DNA of 64,000 nucleotides from Ureibacillus chungkukjangi (lineage in GTDB: Bacteria; Bacillota; Bacilli; Bacillales_A; Planococcaceae): the NCBI RefSeq assembly GCF_003217295.1, contig NZ_QJTJ01000001.1, positions 221,912 to 285,911 of the forward strand, written 5' to 3'. How positions within the stretch are numbered: the first letter of the stretch is position 1; each line of letters begins with the position of its first letter. Positions 1 to 9,006 of the stretch are shown piece by piece. Below the pieces are notes generated by a model. That model was given only the letters and a program-made list of their open reading frames with translations. It made no database searches and was not told where the DNA came from. Made by a program: the position numbers and the translations under genes.

Positions 1-62
1 GCTAATTTTAAAACCTTTTTACGACGCTTGCGCGTTACTGTTCCGCCTTTTACGCGTGGCAT
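1..62 (-). CDS. rplT: 50S ribosomal protein L20, N-terminal fragment cut by the window edge
   Basis: Reading the minus strand from the ATG at 62 gives MPRVKGGTVTRKRRKKVLKL, the typical start of L20, which binds 23S rRNA early in large-subunit assembly. Only about 20 residues are inside the window; the rest lies to the left. A ribosome binding site (AGGAGGTAA) lies about 7 bases upstream. It is the third gene of infC-rpmI-rplT, and in Bacillus L20 represses this operon by acting on the infC leader, which is also recognisable here. Confidence 0.95.
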   Translation of the reverse strand, partial: MPRVKGGTVTRKRRKKVLKL

Positions 63-161
63 ACTAATTACCTCCTGCTGATTCTTCCGAATGTTTAATA
101 TAAAAATACGTTCAATTATTACATAAAATCCACGAAGGGATATATCTTCTTAGAAGAAAGA

Positions 162-362
162 TTATTTCATGTAAGTTAATAAAGATCTAATACGTTTGAA
201 ATCACCAGATGAAGCAACTTTTGCTTTACGTAGGTGACGTTTTGCTTTTGTAGATTTGTTAGCGAATAAGTGGCTTCCGTAAGCACGGTCAAATTTTAAT
301 TTTCCTTTGCCCGTTTTTTTGAAACGCTTCGCAGCGCCACGGTGAGTTTTCATTTTTGGCAT
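162..362 (-). CDS. rpmI: 50S ribosomal protein L35
   Basis: A 66-residue, very basic protein with the L35 signature start ([20 protein letters not shown]) and the usual family length. L35 is a small structural protein of the large ribosomal subunit. The start has an AGGAGG about 9 bases upstream. It sits between infC and rplT in the standard operon order, with about 34 bases to infC and 100 bases to rplT. Nothing is unusual in it. Confidence 0.98.
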   Translation of the reverse strand: MPKMKTHRGAAKRFKKTGKGKLKFDRAYGSHLFANKSTKAKRHLRKAKVASSGDFKRIRSLLTYMK

Positions 363-396
363 TTCGAATTTCCTCCTAAACTATTCGTGGGTATTA

Positions 397-912
397 CTAT
401 TTCTCGTTCTTTGGTTGAAGAACTAAGAACATGCTTCTGCCTTCCATTTTCGGTTTTTGTTCAACCGTTGCAACTTCAGCACAAGCTTCAGCAAAGCGAT
501 CTAAAACGCGTTGACCAATTTCCTTATGAGTAATGGCACGACCTTTAAAACGTAAAGAACATTTTACTTTGTCGCCCTTCTCTAAGAATTTGATAGCGTT
601 ACGTAATTTCGTTTGGAAATCATGTTCATCAATTGTTGGACTTAAACGAACTTCCTTGATATTGATGATTTTTTGATTTTTACGAACTTCACGGTCTTTC
701 TTTTGCTGTTCAAACTTAAACTTACCATAGTCCATAATACGAGCGACTGGTGGCTTAGCTTGAGGGGCCACAAGGACAAGATCCAAGTTTACACGAGCGG
801 CGATTTCTAACGCTTCGTTACGAGATTTAACTCCTAGCTGATCACCATTATGATCGATTAGACGAAGTTCACGCGCGCGAATGCCTTCGTTTACATACAT
901 GTCTTTGCTAAT
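397..912 (-). CDS. infC: Translation initiation factor IF-3, ATT start
   Basis: IF-3 binds the 30S subunit, prevents premature joining of subunits and proofreads start-codon choice. The protein shows the IF3 N-domain (around [18 protein letters not shown]), the lysine-rich linker ([22 protein letters not shown]) and the C-domain ending [12 protein letters not shown] place the start at an ATT at 912 (ATT-AGC-AAA-GAC), 9 bases after GGAGG, giving 171 residues; non-canonical AUU-type starts are a known self-regulatory trait of infC. Another ATT at 918 is only 3 bases from the GGAGG. An in-frame ATG at 1017 would extend the protein into the attenuator hairpin and has no family support; the ATG at 900 is a conservative alternative. 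Confidence 0.93.
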   Translation of the reverse strand: MSKDMYVNEGIRARELRLIDHNGDQLGVKSRNEALEIAARVNLDLVLVAPQAKPPVARIMDYGKFKFEQQKKDREVRKNQKIINIKEVRLSPTIDEHDFQTKLRNAIKFLEKGDKVKCSLRFKGRAITHKEIGQRVLDRFAEACAEVATVEQKPKMEGRSMFLVLQPKNEK

Positions 913-998
913 ACGAATCCACCTCCAGGTTTGTGTCGGGAATACATGAGTTAAGAGCAAATATGCCCGGTTGAACGGTACACTTCCTAAGTATGTCC

Positions 999-1140
999 AT
1001 AAAAAAAGGACGGACATTTCAGAAGATGTCCGCCCGCTATATATTCATACGCTCATTAGTCAGCGCAAATAATTCAACGTGTCAATACCTGTTAACTGCT
1101 ATAGCGTCATTCAGGTGAGAAGCGGGCAGCCTCTACTTTT
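999..1140 (-). promoter_or_regulatory. L20-type leader with intrinsic terminator upstream of infC
   Basis: In infC orientation, a hairpin (GGCGGACAT ... ATGTCCGTCC, about 1003-1036) is followed by seven T residues, an attenuator placed about 90 bases before the infC start. Further upstream, GCTGCCCGC (about 1121-1130) can pair with GCGGGCGG at the foot of the terminator, which would form an exclusive antiterminator. This arrangement matches the L20 leader described for Bacillus infC-rpmI-rplT, where L20 binding favours termination. Pairings are read by eye. Confidence 0.8.
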
Positions 1141-1168
1141 AACTATATCTGTATTCATAACCATATCA

Positions 1169-1197
1169 ATGTTAACATCTATTCCCTTTAAAGTCAA
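1169..1197 (-). promoter_or_regulatory. SigmaA promoter for infC-rpmI-rplT
   Basis: On the minus strand, TTGACT (1197-1192) and TAACAT (1174-1169) are separated by exactly 17 bases. The predicted transcription start, near 1162, is just before the L20-type leader, so the whole leader would be transcribed. Confidence 0.75.
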
Positions 1198-1351
1198 CAC
1201 TTTAAATAGGCTTACACCTTTTTTAGAAATTTAACTGATATTTAACAACAACTTATTTAACCATGATTATAAAAAAATAGCAACAATATTTTTAAACCAA
1301 GACCTAAATAATATTCTTTTTGTAAATTTCGACATTTTATTCAAAGAAAAT

Positions 1352-1377
1352 GTTTTAACCAAAAAATTGAAGGGAAG
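1352..1377 (+). promoter_or_regulatory. Possible sigmaB-type promoter upstream of the glycosyltransferase gene
   Basis: GTTTTA and GGGAAG are separated by 14 bases, each one base away from the sigmaB consensus (GTTTAA, GGGWAW with W=A/T). It lies 113 bases upstream of the gene start. No good sigmaA promoter was seen between it and the gene. A single site in AT-rich DNA can arise by chance. Confidence 0.35.
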
Positions 1378-1489
1378 AAAATCTACATCTCTCCTTCTCT
1401 AGCTAAGTTAGAAAAGGATGGCTAAAAATAAGAGCGCTCAAGCAGCGAAGTGATATTAAAAGCATATACAAACAAATGGAGGTATAAGT

Positions 1490-2698
1490 ATGACTCAAAG
1501 AAAAGTACTATTTATCTCGGATCATGGAGATCCCTTAGCTCCACTAGGAAGTAAACAAGCTGGTGGTCAAAATAACTATGTTCGCCAATTGGCATTATCC
1601 TTAGAAAAAATTGGCTATGCAGTAGATGTGGTTACACATTGGTGCTTAGAAGACGCTCCCCAAATAGAACCTTTCGGCAAGGCAAGTCGAGTTATCCGTT
1701 TAGAAGCAGGAAAAAAAGGTTTCGTCGACAAGAACGAATTATTCAATCTGCTTCCTAATTTTTATAATGAAATGAAAAGTATAATCGATTTATCAGAATA
1801 CGAACTTGTTCACACACACTATTGGTTATCGGGTGTGCTTGGTCTACAGATTAAAAAGGATTTCCATTTACCGTGGTTCCACACAAACCACTCCTTAGGA
1901 ATTGCAAAGGAATTAGGAACTGGTGTCCAGGATAAAAGACGTCTTTACTATGAAGATAAAATTTTGTCAGAGGTAGATCAAATTATCGCTACAACTCCAA
2001 ATGAAAAGCAATTAATTCTTGATACGGTCACATCACCTTCAACAATTCATGTAGTTCCAATAGGTGTTGCAGAAACCTACCATCACTTATATGATAAGCC
2101 TTTTGATTTCGGGAATTATTTTTTATTTGTCGGACGTTTAGAGGAAGCAAAAGGCATCTTCGTACTAATTCAATCATTCCGCGAATTAGTGGAGAAAAAG
2201 AAAATCTCAAAAGACATCAAGCTGCTTATAGCAGGTGGCACCACATCTAATGTAGATGTAAAAAATCATTATCCAAAGGATCCAAAAATGAGACAAGCCA
2301 TCAAAGGACTAGAAGATCACATCAAATTTTTAGGTCCACAAAATGAACAGGAGCTTGCACTACTATTTAAAAATGCTATAGCAACTGTAGTACCTTCTTA
2401 TTACGAATCCTTTGGTATGGTGGCAGCCGAAGCACAAGCATGTGGCTGTCCGGTCATCGCTTCAAAAGTAGGCGGTCTGAAGGACATTGTCATCCCAGGT
2501 AAAACAGGGTTGCATGTAACAAAAGGCAGTATACCAAAGCTTGCAGAATCAATGCATTTACTATTAACTAAGCCGCAGATTGTTAAAGAGTTAAAAAATA
2601 ATGCGCGCAAGTTTGCACAGCGTGAATTCAAATGGCAGCTTATCGCAAAAAAAATCAAACATCTTTATGAGGTGACATTATATGAAACTGTTAGGTAG
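1490..2698 (+). CDS. GT4-family glycosyltransferase, sucrose-phosphate-synthase-like
   Basis: A 402-residue GT-B fold glycosyltransferase. The N-terminal part has HGDPLAPLGSKQAGGQNNYV, in which the GGQN (25-28) is the acceptor/donor loop motif typical of sucrose-phosphate synthases and sucrose synthases. The C-terminal half has ESFGMVAAEAQACGCPVIAS with the E-x7-E pair (E306, E314) of retaining GT4 enzymes. By family it would transfer glucose from a nucleotide sugar to fructose-6-phosphate or a similar acceptor in the cytosol. The next gene overlaps it by 17 bases and encodes a sucrose-phosphatase-like HAD enzyme, which strengthens the sucrose-phosphate idea. The start has GGAGG 7 bases upstream. 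Other products such as glucosyl-glycerate or mannosylated acceptors remain possible. Confidence 0.85.
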   Translation: MTQRKVLFISDHGDPLAPLGSKQAGGQNNYVRQLALSLEKIGYAVDVVTHWCLEDAPQIEPFGKASRVIRLEAGKKGFVDKNELFNLLPNFYNEMKSIIDLSEYELVHTHYWLSGVLGLQIKKDFHLPWFHTNHSLGIAKELGTGVQDKRRLYYEDKILSEVDQIIATTPNEKQLILDTVTSPSTIHVVPIGVAETYHHLYDKPFDFGNYFLFVGRLEEAKGIFVLIQSFRELVEKKKISKDIKLLIAGGTTSNVDVKNHYPKDPKMRQAIKGLEDHIKFLGPQNEQELALLFKNAIATVVPSYYESFGMVAAEAQACGCPVIASKVGGLKDIVIPGKTGLHVTKGSIPKLAESMHLLLTKPQIVKELKNNARKFAQREFKWQLIAKKIKHLYEVTLYETVR

Positions 2699-3413
2699 TG
2701 CAATATTAGCAACCGACCTTGATAATACATTAGTCGGTCATAAAGAAAAATTAGACCAGCTTTGGTACTACTTTAAAACACAAAAAATCCCTATTTCTTT
2801 AATCTATATCACTGGTAGACACTATGATTCGGCGGTGAAGCTTATAGAAGAACACCAGCTACCTAGACCTAGTATTTTGATCTGTGATGTAGGAGCTTCA
2901 ATCTATATTGGCCCTGATCTAGAAGAGGATGAACAGTGGCGCCTGATTACATCTGCTGATTGGAATCCCGAGCTAATATTAAACGTAACCAAGCAATACA
3001 AATATCTTGAACGTCAGCCATTACCAAATGATTATCGTCTATCCTTCACCATTGAGAATGATCCAGGCTATGTAAAGGAAGTAGAAGAAATGTTAAAGCT
3101 ATATTGCTTAGCCTTCTATTTAATGTATAGCTCAAACAAAGATGTTGATATTTTACCCTCACATACTAATAAAGGGGAAGCCTTAAAATACGCTCTTCAA
3201 AAATACGCACCAGAACAATTCCGAATATTGGTTGCCGGAGATTCAGGAAATGATATCGATATGCTTCGTTTAGGATTACCTGCAGTCATTGTAGGTAACT
3301 GCCAGAACGAAATTAAACGATATCGCTATCTGCCAAATGTTTATTTTGCCAAGGATTCCTTTGCATCAGGAATACAAGAGGGCTGGGAGTATTTCTATCA
3401 ATCAGCCTATTAA
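2682..3413 (+). CDS. HAD hydrolase, sucrose-6-phosphate phosphatase-like
   Basis: A 243-residue HAD phosphatase of the sucrose-phosphatase/Cof type. Visible motifs are the nucleophile motif DLDNT (D12, D14), ITGR (T44), K164 in NKGEAL and GDSGND (D187, D191). The opening ATDLDNTLVG closely resembles cyanobacterial and plant sucrose-phosphate phosphatases. It would remove the phosphate made by the glycosyltransferase encoded just upstream; the 17-base overlap implies translational coupling. A GAGGTGA lies upstream of the ATG inside the preceding gene. The substrate is inferred, since HAD enzymes are promiscuous. The gene ends at a bidirectional terminator shared with thrS. Confidence 0.82.
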   Translation: MKLLGSAILATDLDNTLVGHKEKLDQLWYYFKTQKIPISLIYITGRHYDSAVKLIEEHQLPRPSILICDVGASIYIGPDLEEDEQWRLITSADWNPELILNVTKQYKYLERQPLPNDYRLSFTIENDPGYVKEVEEMLKLYCLAFYLMYSSNKDVDILPSHTNKGEALKYALQKYAPEQFRILVAGDSGNDIDMLRLGLPAVIVGNCQNEIKRYRYLPNVYFAKDSFASGIQEGWEYFYQSAY

Positions 3414-3423
3414 ATCACACTAA

Positions 3424-3465
3424 AAAAACTTGGATGAAAAATTAATTTTTTCATCCAAGTTTTTC
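3424..3465. terminator. Bidirectional terminator between the HAD gene and thrS
   Basis: A long inverted repeat, AAACTTGGATGAAAAA paired with TTTTTCATCCAAGTTT, with A and T runs on both sides. It can end both converging transcripts. Confidence 0.85.
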
Positions 3466-3468
3466 ATT

Positions 3469-5400
3469 TTATTTATTTGCTTCAGCTGTAATCATTTCTA
3501 AGAAGCTTTCTAAAGAAACAGTTTCAGAATCCTTTGAGCCGTAACGACGAATGTTAACATCGCCAGCTTCCATTTCCTTGTCACCTAATACAAGCATATA
3601 AGGAATTTTCTTCATTTGTGCTTCACGGATTTTGTAGCCTAGTTTTTCTTCGCGATAATCCATTTCTACACGAATGCCTGCTGCTAGAAGCTTTTCTTCC
3701 ACTTGTTTTGCATAGTCAAAGTGAACTTCGTTTGATACAGGGATAATTTCCACCTGAACTGGTGCTAACCAAGTTGGGAATGCCCCTTTGTATTCTTCAA
3801 TTAGGAAGGCAATAAAGCGTTCCATTGTTGAAACAACTCCACGGTGAATAACTACTGGTCTATGCTGTTTACCATCTTCTCCAACATAAGATAAGTCGAA
3901 GCGTTCCGGTAATAAGAAGTCAAGCTGAACTGTTGATAAAGTCTCTTCTTTACCGATAGCAGTTTTAACTTGAACATCTAATTTTGGACCATAGAATGCA
4001 GCTTCACCCTCTGCTTCAAAGTATTCTAGCCCTAATTCATCCATCGCTTCTTTTAACATGCTTTGTGCCTTTTCCCACATTGCATCATCATTGAAGTATT
4101 TCTCAGTATCCTGAGGGTCACGATAAGATAAACGGAACTTATACTCTGTTAGGTCGAAATCTTTATATACATCCAGCACCAGTTCAACTGTACGCTTGAA
4201 TTCTTCTTTAATTTGGTCTGGACGAACAAAGATATGAGCATCGTTTAAAGTCATCCCTCGAACACGCTGTAAACCAGATAAACCACCTGAAGATTCATAA
4301 CGGTGCATTGTGCCAAGCTCTGCAATACGAATTGGCAACTCGCGGTAAGAGTGCATGCTGCTTGCATAAACCATCATATGGTGAGGACAGTTCATCGGAC
4401 GCATTACTAATGTTTCGTTGTCCATCTCCATTGGCGGGAACATATCCTCTTGGTAGTGCTCCCAGTGACCTGATGTTTCATATAAACGTTTTGAACCAAG
4501 AACTGGAGTGTAAACGTGTTTGTAGCCTAGGCGCAATTCCTTATCGACAATGTAACGCTCTACTGTACGACGGATTGTTGCACCGTTTGGTAACCAAAGT
4601 GGTAAGCCTTGACCAACAGTTTGTGATAATGTGAATAGCTCAAGCTCTTTACCGATTTTACGGTGATCACGTTCCTTTGCTTCTTCAAGCATTTGAAGGT
4701 GGTGCTTTAAATCTTCTTTGTTAAAGAAGGCTGTACCGTAAATACGTTGAAGCATTTTGTTATCAGAATTCCCTCTCCAATAAGCCCCAGCTAAAGACAG
4801 TAACTTGAACTCTTTTAGTTTACCTGTTGATGGTACGTGAATTCCACGGCAAAGGTCGAAAAAGTCACCTTGATAATAAATTGAAACTTCTTCGTTGGCC
4901 GGGATTGCTTCTAAAAGCTCTAATTTGTACTCATCATCAACTTCTTCATAGATTTTTTGCGCATCATCACGTGAAACGTTTTTACGCTCAATCTCAATGT
5001 TTTCTGAGATGATTTTTTTCATTTCTTTTTCGATTTTCGGGAAATCGTCAGCAGAAATTGGTTCAGGCGCATCCACATCATAGTAGAATCCACCTTCGAT
5101 AACTGGACCGATACCAAGTTTAATACCTGGGTACAAACGTTTTAATGCTTGTGCAGTTAAGTGGGCAGTTGAGTGACGTAGGATCTCTAAAGCTTCCTCT
5201 GATTTTGGTGTAATAATTTCAATTGCACCATCTTCTTCAATTGGTGTTTTTAGATCGATTAATGCACCGTTTAATTTACCTGCTAATGCTTGTTTTTTTA
5301 GTCCTGGGCTGATTGAGCCTGCCACATCCGCTGTTGAAGTACCACGCTCAAATTCCTTTACTGCGCCATCTGGGAAAGTTAATTTAATAATTTCTGACAT
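3469..5400 (-). CDS. thrS: Threonyl-tRNA synthetase
   Basis: Charges tRNA-Thr with threonine in the cytosol. It has an N-terminal TGS domain (about 1-62), the editing domain with HSTAHLTAQ, the class II catalytic core with zinc-ligand MNCPHH, motif 2 (MHRYESSG) and motif 3 ([18 protein letters not shown]), and a C-terminal anticodon-binding domain. I start it at the ATG at 5400, 8 bases after AAGGAG; the ATG at 5406 is only 2 bases from that site. This gives 643 residues, the usual size in Bacillus. It stands alone behind a T-box leader, so expression should respond to uncharged tRNA-Thr. Confidence 0.98.
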   Translation of the reverse strand: MSEIIKLTFPDGAVKEFERGTSTADVAGSISPGLKKQALAGKLNGALIDLKTPIEEDGAIEIITPKSEEALEILRHSTAHLTAQALKRLYPGIKLGIGPVIEGGFYYDVDAPEPISADDFPKIEKEMKKIISENIEIERKNVSRDDAQKIYEEVDDEYKLELLEAIPANEEVSIYYQGDFFDLCRGIHVPSTGKLKEFKLLSLAGAYWRGNSDNKMLQRIYGTAFFNKEDLKHHLQMLEEAKERDHRKIGKELELFTLSQTVGQGLPLWLPNGATIRRTVERYIVDKELRLGYKHVYTPVLGSKRLYETSGHWEHYQEDMFPPMEMDNETLVMRPMNCPHHMMVYASSMHSYRELPIRIAELGTMHRYESSGGLSGLQRVRGMTLNDAHIFVRPDQIKEEFKRTVELVLDVYKDFDLTEYKFRLSYRDPQDTEKYFNDDAMWEKAQSMLKEAMDELGLEYFEAEGEAAFYGPKLDVQVKTAIGKEETLSTVQLDFLLPERFDLSYVGEDGKQHRPVVIHRGVVSTMERFIAFLIEEYKGAFPTWLAPVQVEIIPVSNEVHFDYAKQVEEKLLAAGIRVEMDYREEKLGYKIREAQMKKIPYMLVLGDKEMEAGDVNIRRYGSKDSETVSLESFLEMITAEANK

Positions 5401-5512
5401 GTCCATTTCTCCTTTTCATTCTAATTTTGGCAGAAGGTGCATGTAAAACTCCTTAAATGCTACGCTTCCTGATTCTGATTGATAGTCATACGTAATCAAT
5501 TTATTTTTGCCA

Positions 5513-5735
5513 AAATAAAAAGCGCCATCCCTATGAAAGGGACGACGCGTATGCTCGTGGTTCCACCCTTCTTCCTTCCGATACCTATGTATCAGACGAA
5601 GCTCTAGGTCGGTTAACGTACCGAATACGTTAGCGGATTATCCCCGCTAATGCTCCAAGGTAGTAAAGAATGTGTTCGTTACTAGGAAGCTTGCAGCCAT
5701 GGCTTCCCTCTCTTTAAGTCGTTTCACAAACCTAT
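5513..5735 (-). promoter_or_regulatory. T-box leader of thrS
   Basis: In thrS orientation the leader contains the hallmark T-box AGGGTGGAACCACG (about 5556-5570) followed by a terminator hairpin (GCGTCGTCCCT ... AGGGATGGCGC then TTTTT, 5516-5550). An ACC triplet at 5661-5659, in the 3' side of the presumed stem I loop, fits a threonine specifier. Uncharged tRNA-Thr would pair with the ACC and the T-box and allow read-through. Confidence 0.93.
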
Positions 5736-5776
5736 TGTCCTTATCAAAGCATTTAGATATTGATTAATTACAATGT

Positions 5777-5805
5777 AGTATACGCTCGAAGTTTTAAAAT
5801 TGCAA
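5777..5805 (-). promoter_or_regulatory. SigmaA promoter for the thrS T-box transcript
   Basis: TTGCAA (5805-5800) and TATACT (5782-5777) on the minus strand with a 17-base spacer, immediately upstream of the T-box leader. Confidence 0.8.
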
Positions 5806-5829
5806 CATTGAAATAAAGTTTTTTTACTT

Positions 5830-6726
5830 TTAGGTTCTTCGATTCATACCTTCCATTTGAATTGGCGTAGTAGTCGCTTTAATACGTTCCATTATTCGAG
5901 CTGCTTTAACTACCTCTACACCACCTTTTTGAGAATTCGCTAAGTGATTTTCAAGTCCATCATAATCAAAATTAGATGTTATAAAGGTCGGTAGCTCTTC
6001 TGCCATACGATAATGTAAAATCGTACCTAAAATTTCGTCACGTGTCCAAGTAGAAAGAGTTTCTGCACCCAAATCATCCAGCATTAAAACAGGCGCTTTC
6101 TTCACAAAATCCACCTTTTCTTGAAGTGAATTATCAGAGATTGCTTGCTTCATTTCGCTTAGGAATTCAGGAACGAAAACTACTACAGAGCGTATTTTCA
6201 AGCTAGCTAATTCATTTGCAATGGCACCGAGCACAAAGGATTTCCCTACACCAAACGGGCCATAAATATAAAGACCTTTTGAAGGTAATTTACCCGTTTC
6301 CTTTACTTTTTTGATGAACTTAGAAGCTAACTCTGCCACATCCATCTGTGAATCATTTGTTAATAAATCTTTTACTCTAGCTCGTAAAACGTCTTTAGGC
6401 ATATACATACTCGAGATCATTTTCGCTGATTCACGTCTCTCCTCTTCAATCAGCTTTTGTTCACATTTGTAATACTCAATTTCAATTGAATTACGAATAA
6501 TTGAGAGCTTTGGTACAAAACCATTTAAGTAATTCGTACAATTATCCGTATTATCGCAACCGCAGCAAGTAGAATTCTGGCTAATGTACTCAGATAATGT
6601 TGTTAAACCTCGCTCCACCATATCTTTATTGACAACTTGGTCATTTTCTTGTAAAAACTTTTGAACTTGAGCATTTTCTAAGATTTCCTGTCTCATTTTT
6701 TCATATCGTTCTTGAAAAGAAGGCAT
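5830..6726 (-). CDS. dnaI: Primosomal protein DnaI (helicase loader)
   Basis: DnaI is the AAA+ loader that places the replicative helicase DnaC at oriC and restart sites, acting with DnaD and DnaB. The N-terminal domain has a cysteine-rich zinc site (CCGCDNTDNC, about residues 57-66 of the longer reading). The AAA+ domain has Walker A GPFGVGKS and Walker B VLMLDDLGAE, and an IstB/DnaC-like layout. Start choice: ATG at 6726 with a weak GAG 8 bases upstream. A GTG at 6735 would add three residues but has no ribosome site. It follows dnaB closely, as in Bacillus. Confidence 0.95.
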   Translation of the reverse strand: MPSFQERYEKMRQEILENAQVQKFLQENDQVVNKDMVERGLTTLSEYISQNSTCCGCDNTDNCTNYLNGFVPKLSIIRNSIEIEYYKCEQKLIEEERRESAKMISSMYMPKDVLRARVKDLLTNDSQMDVAELASKFIKKVKETGKLPSKGLYIYGPFGVGKSFVLGAIANELASLKIRSVVVFVPEFLSEMKQAISDNSLQEKVDFVKKAPVLMLDDLGAETLSTWTRDEILGTILHYRMAEELPTFITSNFDYDGLENHLANSQKGGVEVVKAARIMERIKATTTPIQMEGMNRRT

Positions 6727-6766
6727 TTTTATCACTCTTTTAAGAGCTTCATTTATAGGTTCGATT

Positions 6767-8152
6767 TTAGTTCACCTCTCCATCTGATTGTCCCAACGCT
6801 TCTAATATCTTTTTACGTCGTTCCTCAGTTGACTTCTGTTTTTCGATATCCGGCTGCTTCGTTTCATCCTGTTTGTTTCGTTTATAGAACCATTCTGGAA
6901 TTATTTCTTTACTTTGGCGTTGTTGATTTTTATAGCCTGTACCGCCCGATTTCGAGCTTTGTGGTTTATTGTCGTTTTCATTTTTCCATTTTGTATACTG
7001 ATCTCTTTCAGTTCGTGCTAATTCCATAGCCTCTTTAGCCGTTGTTAAGTTCTTCCGCATCCAATGATCTGCAATTCTTTCCACATATTTTCTTGGAAGC
7101 TTCATATCAGTTGTCAGCATTACATATTCAAGCAACACATTTACCACACCAACCGGCATACCGTGCTTCATGATTAGATCCTCTGCAAGCTCTACTGATG
7201 ATGGCAATGGTTCTTTTCCGTTGTTGATATCTCTCAACACTTGAAGTGGAGGCGTTGTTTCTAGATAGATTTGAAGATCCTGCTCCTTAGATGCTTTTAA
7301 AGGTATTTGTGGACTTTCGCCTTGAATAAAGGTTTTCTCCATTTTTGGTGCATCCTTTGAAACAGTTAGCTTATAGTAATCTGCAGCTGCCTTTTTTAAT
7401 CGATCATTAGAAATTTTCATATTATCATCAAGAGCTAAAATAACAACCTTTTGCATATCCAATGGCGATAAATGATAAAGAAAGGCAAGCTTTGCAATTA
7501 CCTCCTTCACTTCAGCTGTAATACTACTGGCAGGAATAAGGTTTTCCGATAAGCCAGACATTAATAAATTAAAATCAAACTGCTCAAAGTAAAAAGGATA
7601 TTCCTGCTTTTTGCTGACACTCATCTCTCCAAAATCCTTTGGAACATTCATGTGCACCGGCTTGTACACATCTATAAATGAGCGGGAAACTTCATTAAAC
7701 GAATCCTTATTAACCGCTCTTGTAAAGCGTTTTCTTAGTTTACGGTATGCCTGTTCCCCAATTTTAGAGAATAAGAACATTGAAAGTAACGGATCCTGAA
7801 AAAAAGCAGGTGCATCAAGAGGCCGACTTAATTCATATATAAATCGGCGACTATCTTCTTCATCCTTACGCCATGTCCTAAGTAGTCCTATCGCCTCAAG
7901 GGCAATTCTTGCTTCGAAAATTTTCCCTATTGGCATATTTAATACATTCATCAAATAATAATGGGTCATTGGCTGAGTATTATGTAAATCTTCCCCTTCT
8001 GCCCATAATGTTAAATAGAGACTAATTGGTTCAGGTCCTGTTAAGGGTTGATAAAATAATGTTAGTAATTGACGTTCATTAGTTGATAAAAAATGAGGGA
8101 GACTGATCTCAAAATGATCCGTTGGCTGTACTTCTTTATACAAATGAACCAT
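6767..8152 (-). CDS. dnaB: Replication initiation and membrane attachment protein DnaB
   Basis: A 461-residue Bacillota-specific DnaB, not the helicase of the same name in E. coli. It helps DnaD and DnaI load the helicase at the origin and links the origin region to the membrane. It is recognised by its length, its position between nrdR and dnaI, and the DnaD/DnaB-like C-terminal region containing YYKLTVSKDAPKM and MPVGVVNVLLEYVM. The C-terminus is a charged, lysine/glutamine-rich tail. The start has GGAGGGAATTAA directly upstream. The gap to dnaI is about 40 bases, so they are probably co-transcribed. Confidence 0.93.
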   Translation of the reverse strand: MVHLYKEVQPTDHFEISLPHFLSTNERQLLTLFYQPLTGPEPISLYLTLWAEGEDLHNTQPMTHYYLMNVLNMPIGKIFEARIALEAIGLLRTWRKDEEDSRRFIYELSRPLDAPAFFQDPLLSMFLFSKIGEQAYRKLRKRFTRAVNKDSFNEVSRSFIDVYKPVHMNVPKDFGEMSVSKKQEYPFYFEQFDFNLLMSGLSENLIPASSITAEVKEVIAKLAFLYHLSPLDMQKVVILALDDNMKISNDRLKKAAADYYKLTVSKDAPKMEKTFIQGESPQIPLKASKEQDLQIYLETTPPLQVLRDINNGKEPLPSSVELAEDLIMKHGMPVGVVNVLLEYVMLTTDMKLPRKYVERIADHWMRKNLTTAKEAMELARTERDQYTKWKNENDNKPQSSKSGGTGYKNQQRQSKEIIPEWFYKRNKQDETKQPDIEKQKSTEERRKKILEALGQSDGEVN

Positions 8153-8170
8153 TTAATTCCCTCCATAGCT

Positions 8171-8641
8171 TTATTTTTTCAAATCTGACTGACGTTGAAG
8201 CAGTTCTTTCATTTCTGCGATAAATACATTTATATCTTTAAATTGGCGGTAGACAGATGCAAAACGAACATAGGCTACCTCGTCTTCTTTTGCGAGTAAG
8301 TTCATAACCTTTTCCCCCACATCGTCTGAACGCACTTCGGAGTTGCCGATTCTTCGTAAATCCTTTTCGACAGACATCGCAATTCCTTCTAAAGTGTCTA
8401 AGGATACTGGGCGTTTTTCACAAGCTCGAATAAGACCGCGCAATACTTTTTCACGACTAAATTCTTCCCTCGAACCATCTTTTTTAACAACGATTAAAGG
8501 TGTTTCTTCAATTTTTTCAAATGTTGTAAAACGAACACCACAGGATTCACATTCCCGGCGGCGACGTATTTCTTTATTATCATCAACAGGTCGTGAATCT
8601 ACAACCCGTGTTCCATTATATTGACAAGCTGGACATCTCAT
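8171..8641 (-). CDS. nrdR: Transcriptional repressor NrdR
   Basis: NrdR represses ribonucleotide reductase genes in response to ATP/dATP levels. The 156-residue protein has the N-terminal zinc ribbon (C3, C6, C31, C34; [18 protein letters not shown]) and the following ATP-cone ([20 protein letters not shown]). Length and sequence are typical. It lies 18 bases upstream of dnaB and likely starts the nrdR-dnaB-dnaI transcript. Confidence 0.97.
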   Translation of the reverse strand: MRCPACQYNGTRVVDSRPVDDNKEIRRRRECESCGVRFTTFEKIEETPLIVVKKDGSREEFSREKVLRGLIRACEKRPVSLDTLEGIAMSVEKDLRRIGNSEVRSDDVGEKVMNLLAKEDEVAYVRFASVYRQFKDINVFIAEMKELLQRQSDLKK

Positions 8642-8676
8642 AGTAATTCTCCCGTCTCACTCTATTTCATAACACT

Positions 8677-8685
8677 ATTATAACA
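8677..8685 (-). promoter_or_regulatory. Extended -10 promoter upstream of nrdR
   Basis: The minus strand reads TGTTATAAT, an extended -10 element with a perfect TATAAT, 36 bases upstream of the nrdR ATG. No good -35 hexamer is present, which is usual for extended -10 promoters. Confidence 0.5.
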
Positions 8686-8849
8686 AATCTCATTTATATA
8701 GAAAAATAGCAGTTAATTTGTGCTCGTAATAGTAAATTTTAATATATTTCACAGTAGAAAAACATGGTTTTCTTAAATATTTCTTTTTTGAACGAAACGG
8801 GAATCATGGGAATTTTATTTTATGAGGGGGTTGAGTTGGGGTGGGGGTT

Positions 8850-8953
8850 GAAACTCACTTCCAATCCGAATTCCATCCATAACGAGTTTCATTCCACTTA
8901 TGAAACTCACTTCAATCCTGATTTTCTCCAACAACGCGTTTCATCCCAGTTAA
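8850..8953. repeat. Two diverged 52-bp repeat units of the family seen at 25927-26394
   Basis: GAAACTCACTTC occurs at 8850 and again at 8902, exactly 52 bases later. AACGAG/AACGCG-TTTCAT occurs at 8881 and 8933, again 52 apart. These match the AACGCGTTTCAT core and spacing of the large array at 25927. The surrounding region 8642-9006 holds no credible gene; the short open frame at 8764-8967 runs through these repeats and has no ribosome site. Confidence 0.7.
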
Positions 8954-8990
8954 ATAAAAAAAGATAGGAGCAATAAATACTCCTACCTTC
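8953..8990 (-). terminator. gapB terminator
   Basis: On the minus strand GGTAGGAGTA / TGCTCCTATC forms a hairpin followed by a T run, about 20 bases past the gapB stop codon. Confidence 0.85.
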
Positions 8991-9006
8991 GTGTATTATT
9001 TCACAA

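Noticed and set aside
913..1017. N-terminal extension of IF-3 from the ATG at 1017
   Set aside because: It overlaps the attenuator hairpin and is unlike IF-3; the ribosome site lies downstream of it.
4308..4634. 108-codon plus-strand frame inside thrS
   Set aside because: It is antisense to a highly conserved synthetase core and has no ribosome site.
8764..8967. 67-codon open frame before gapB
   Set aside because: It runs through 52-bp repeat units and the terminator region, with no ribosome site or protein-like composition.
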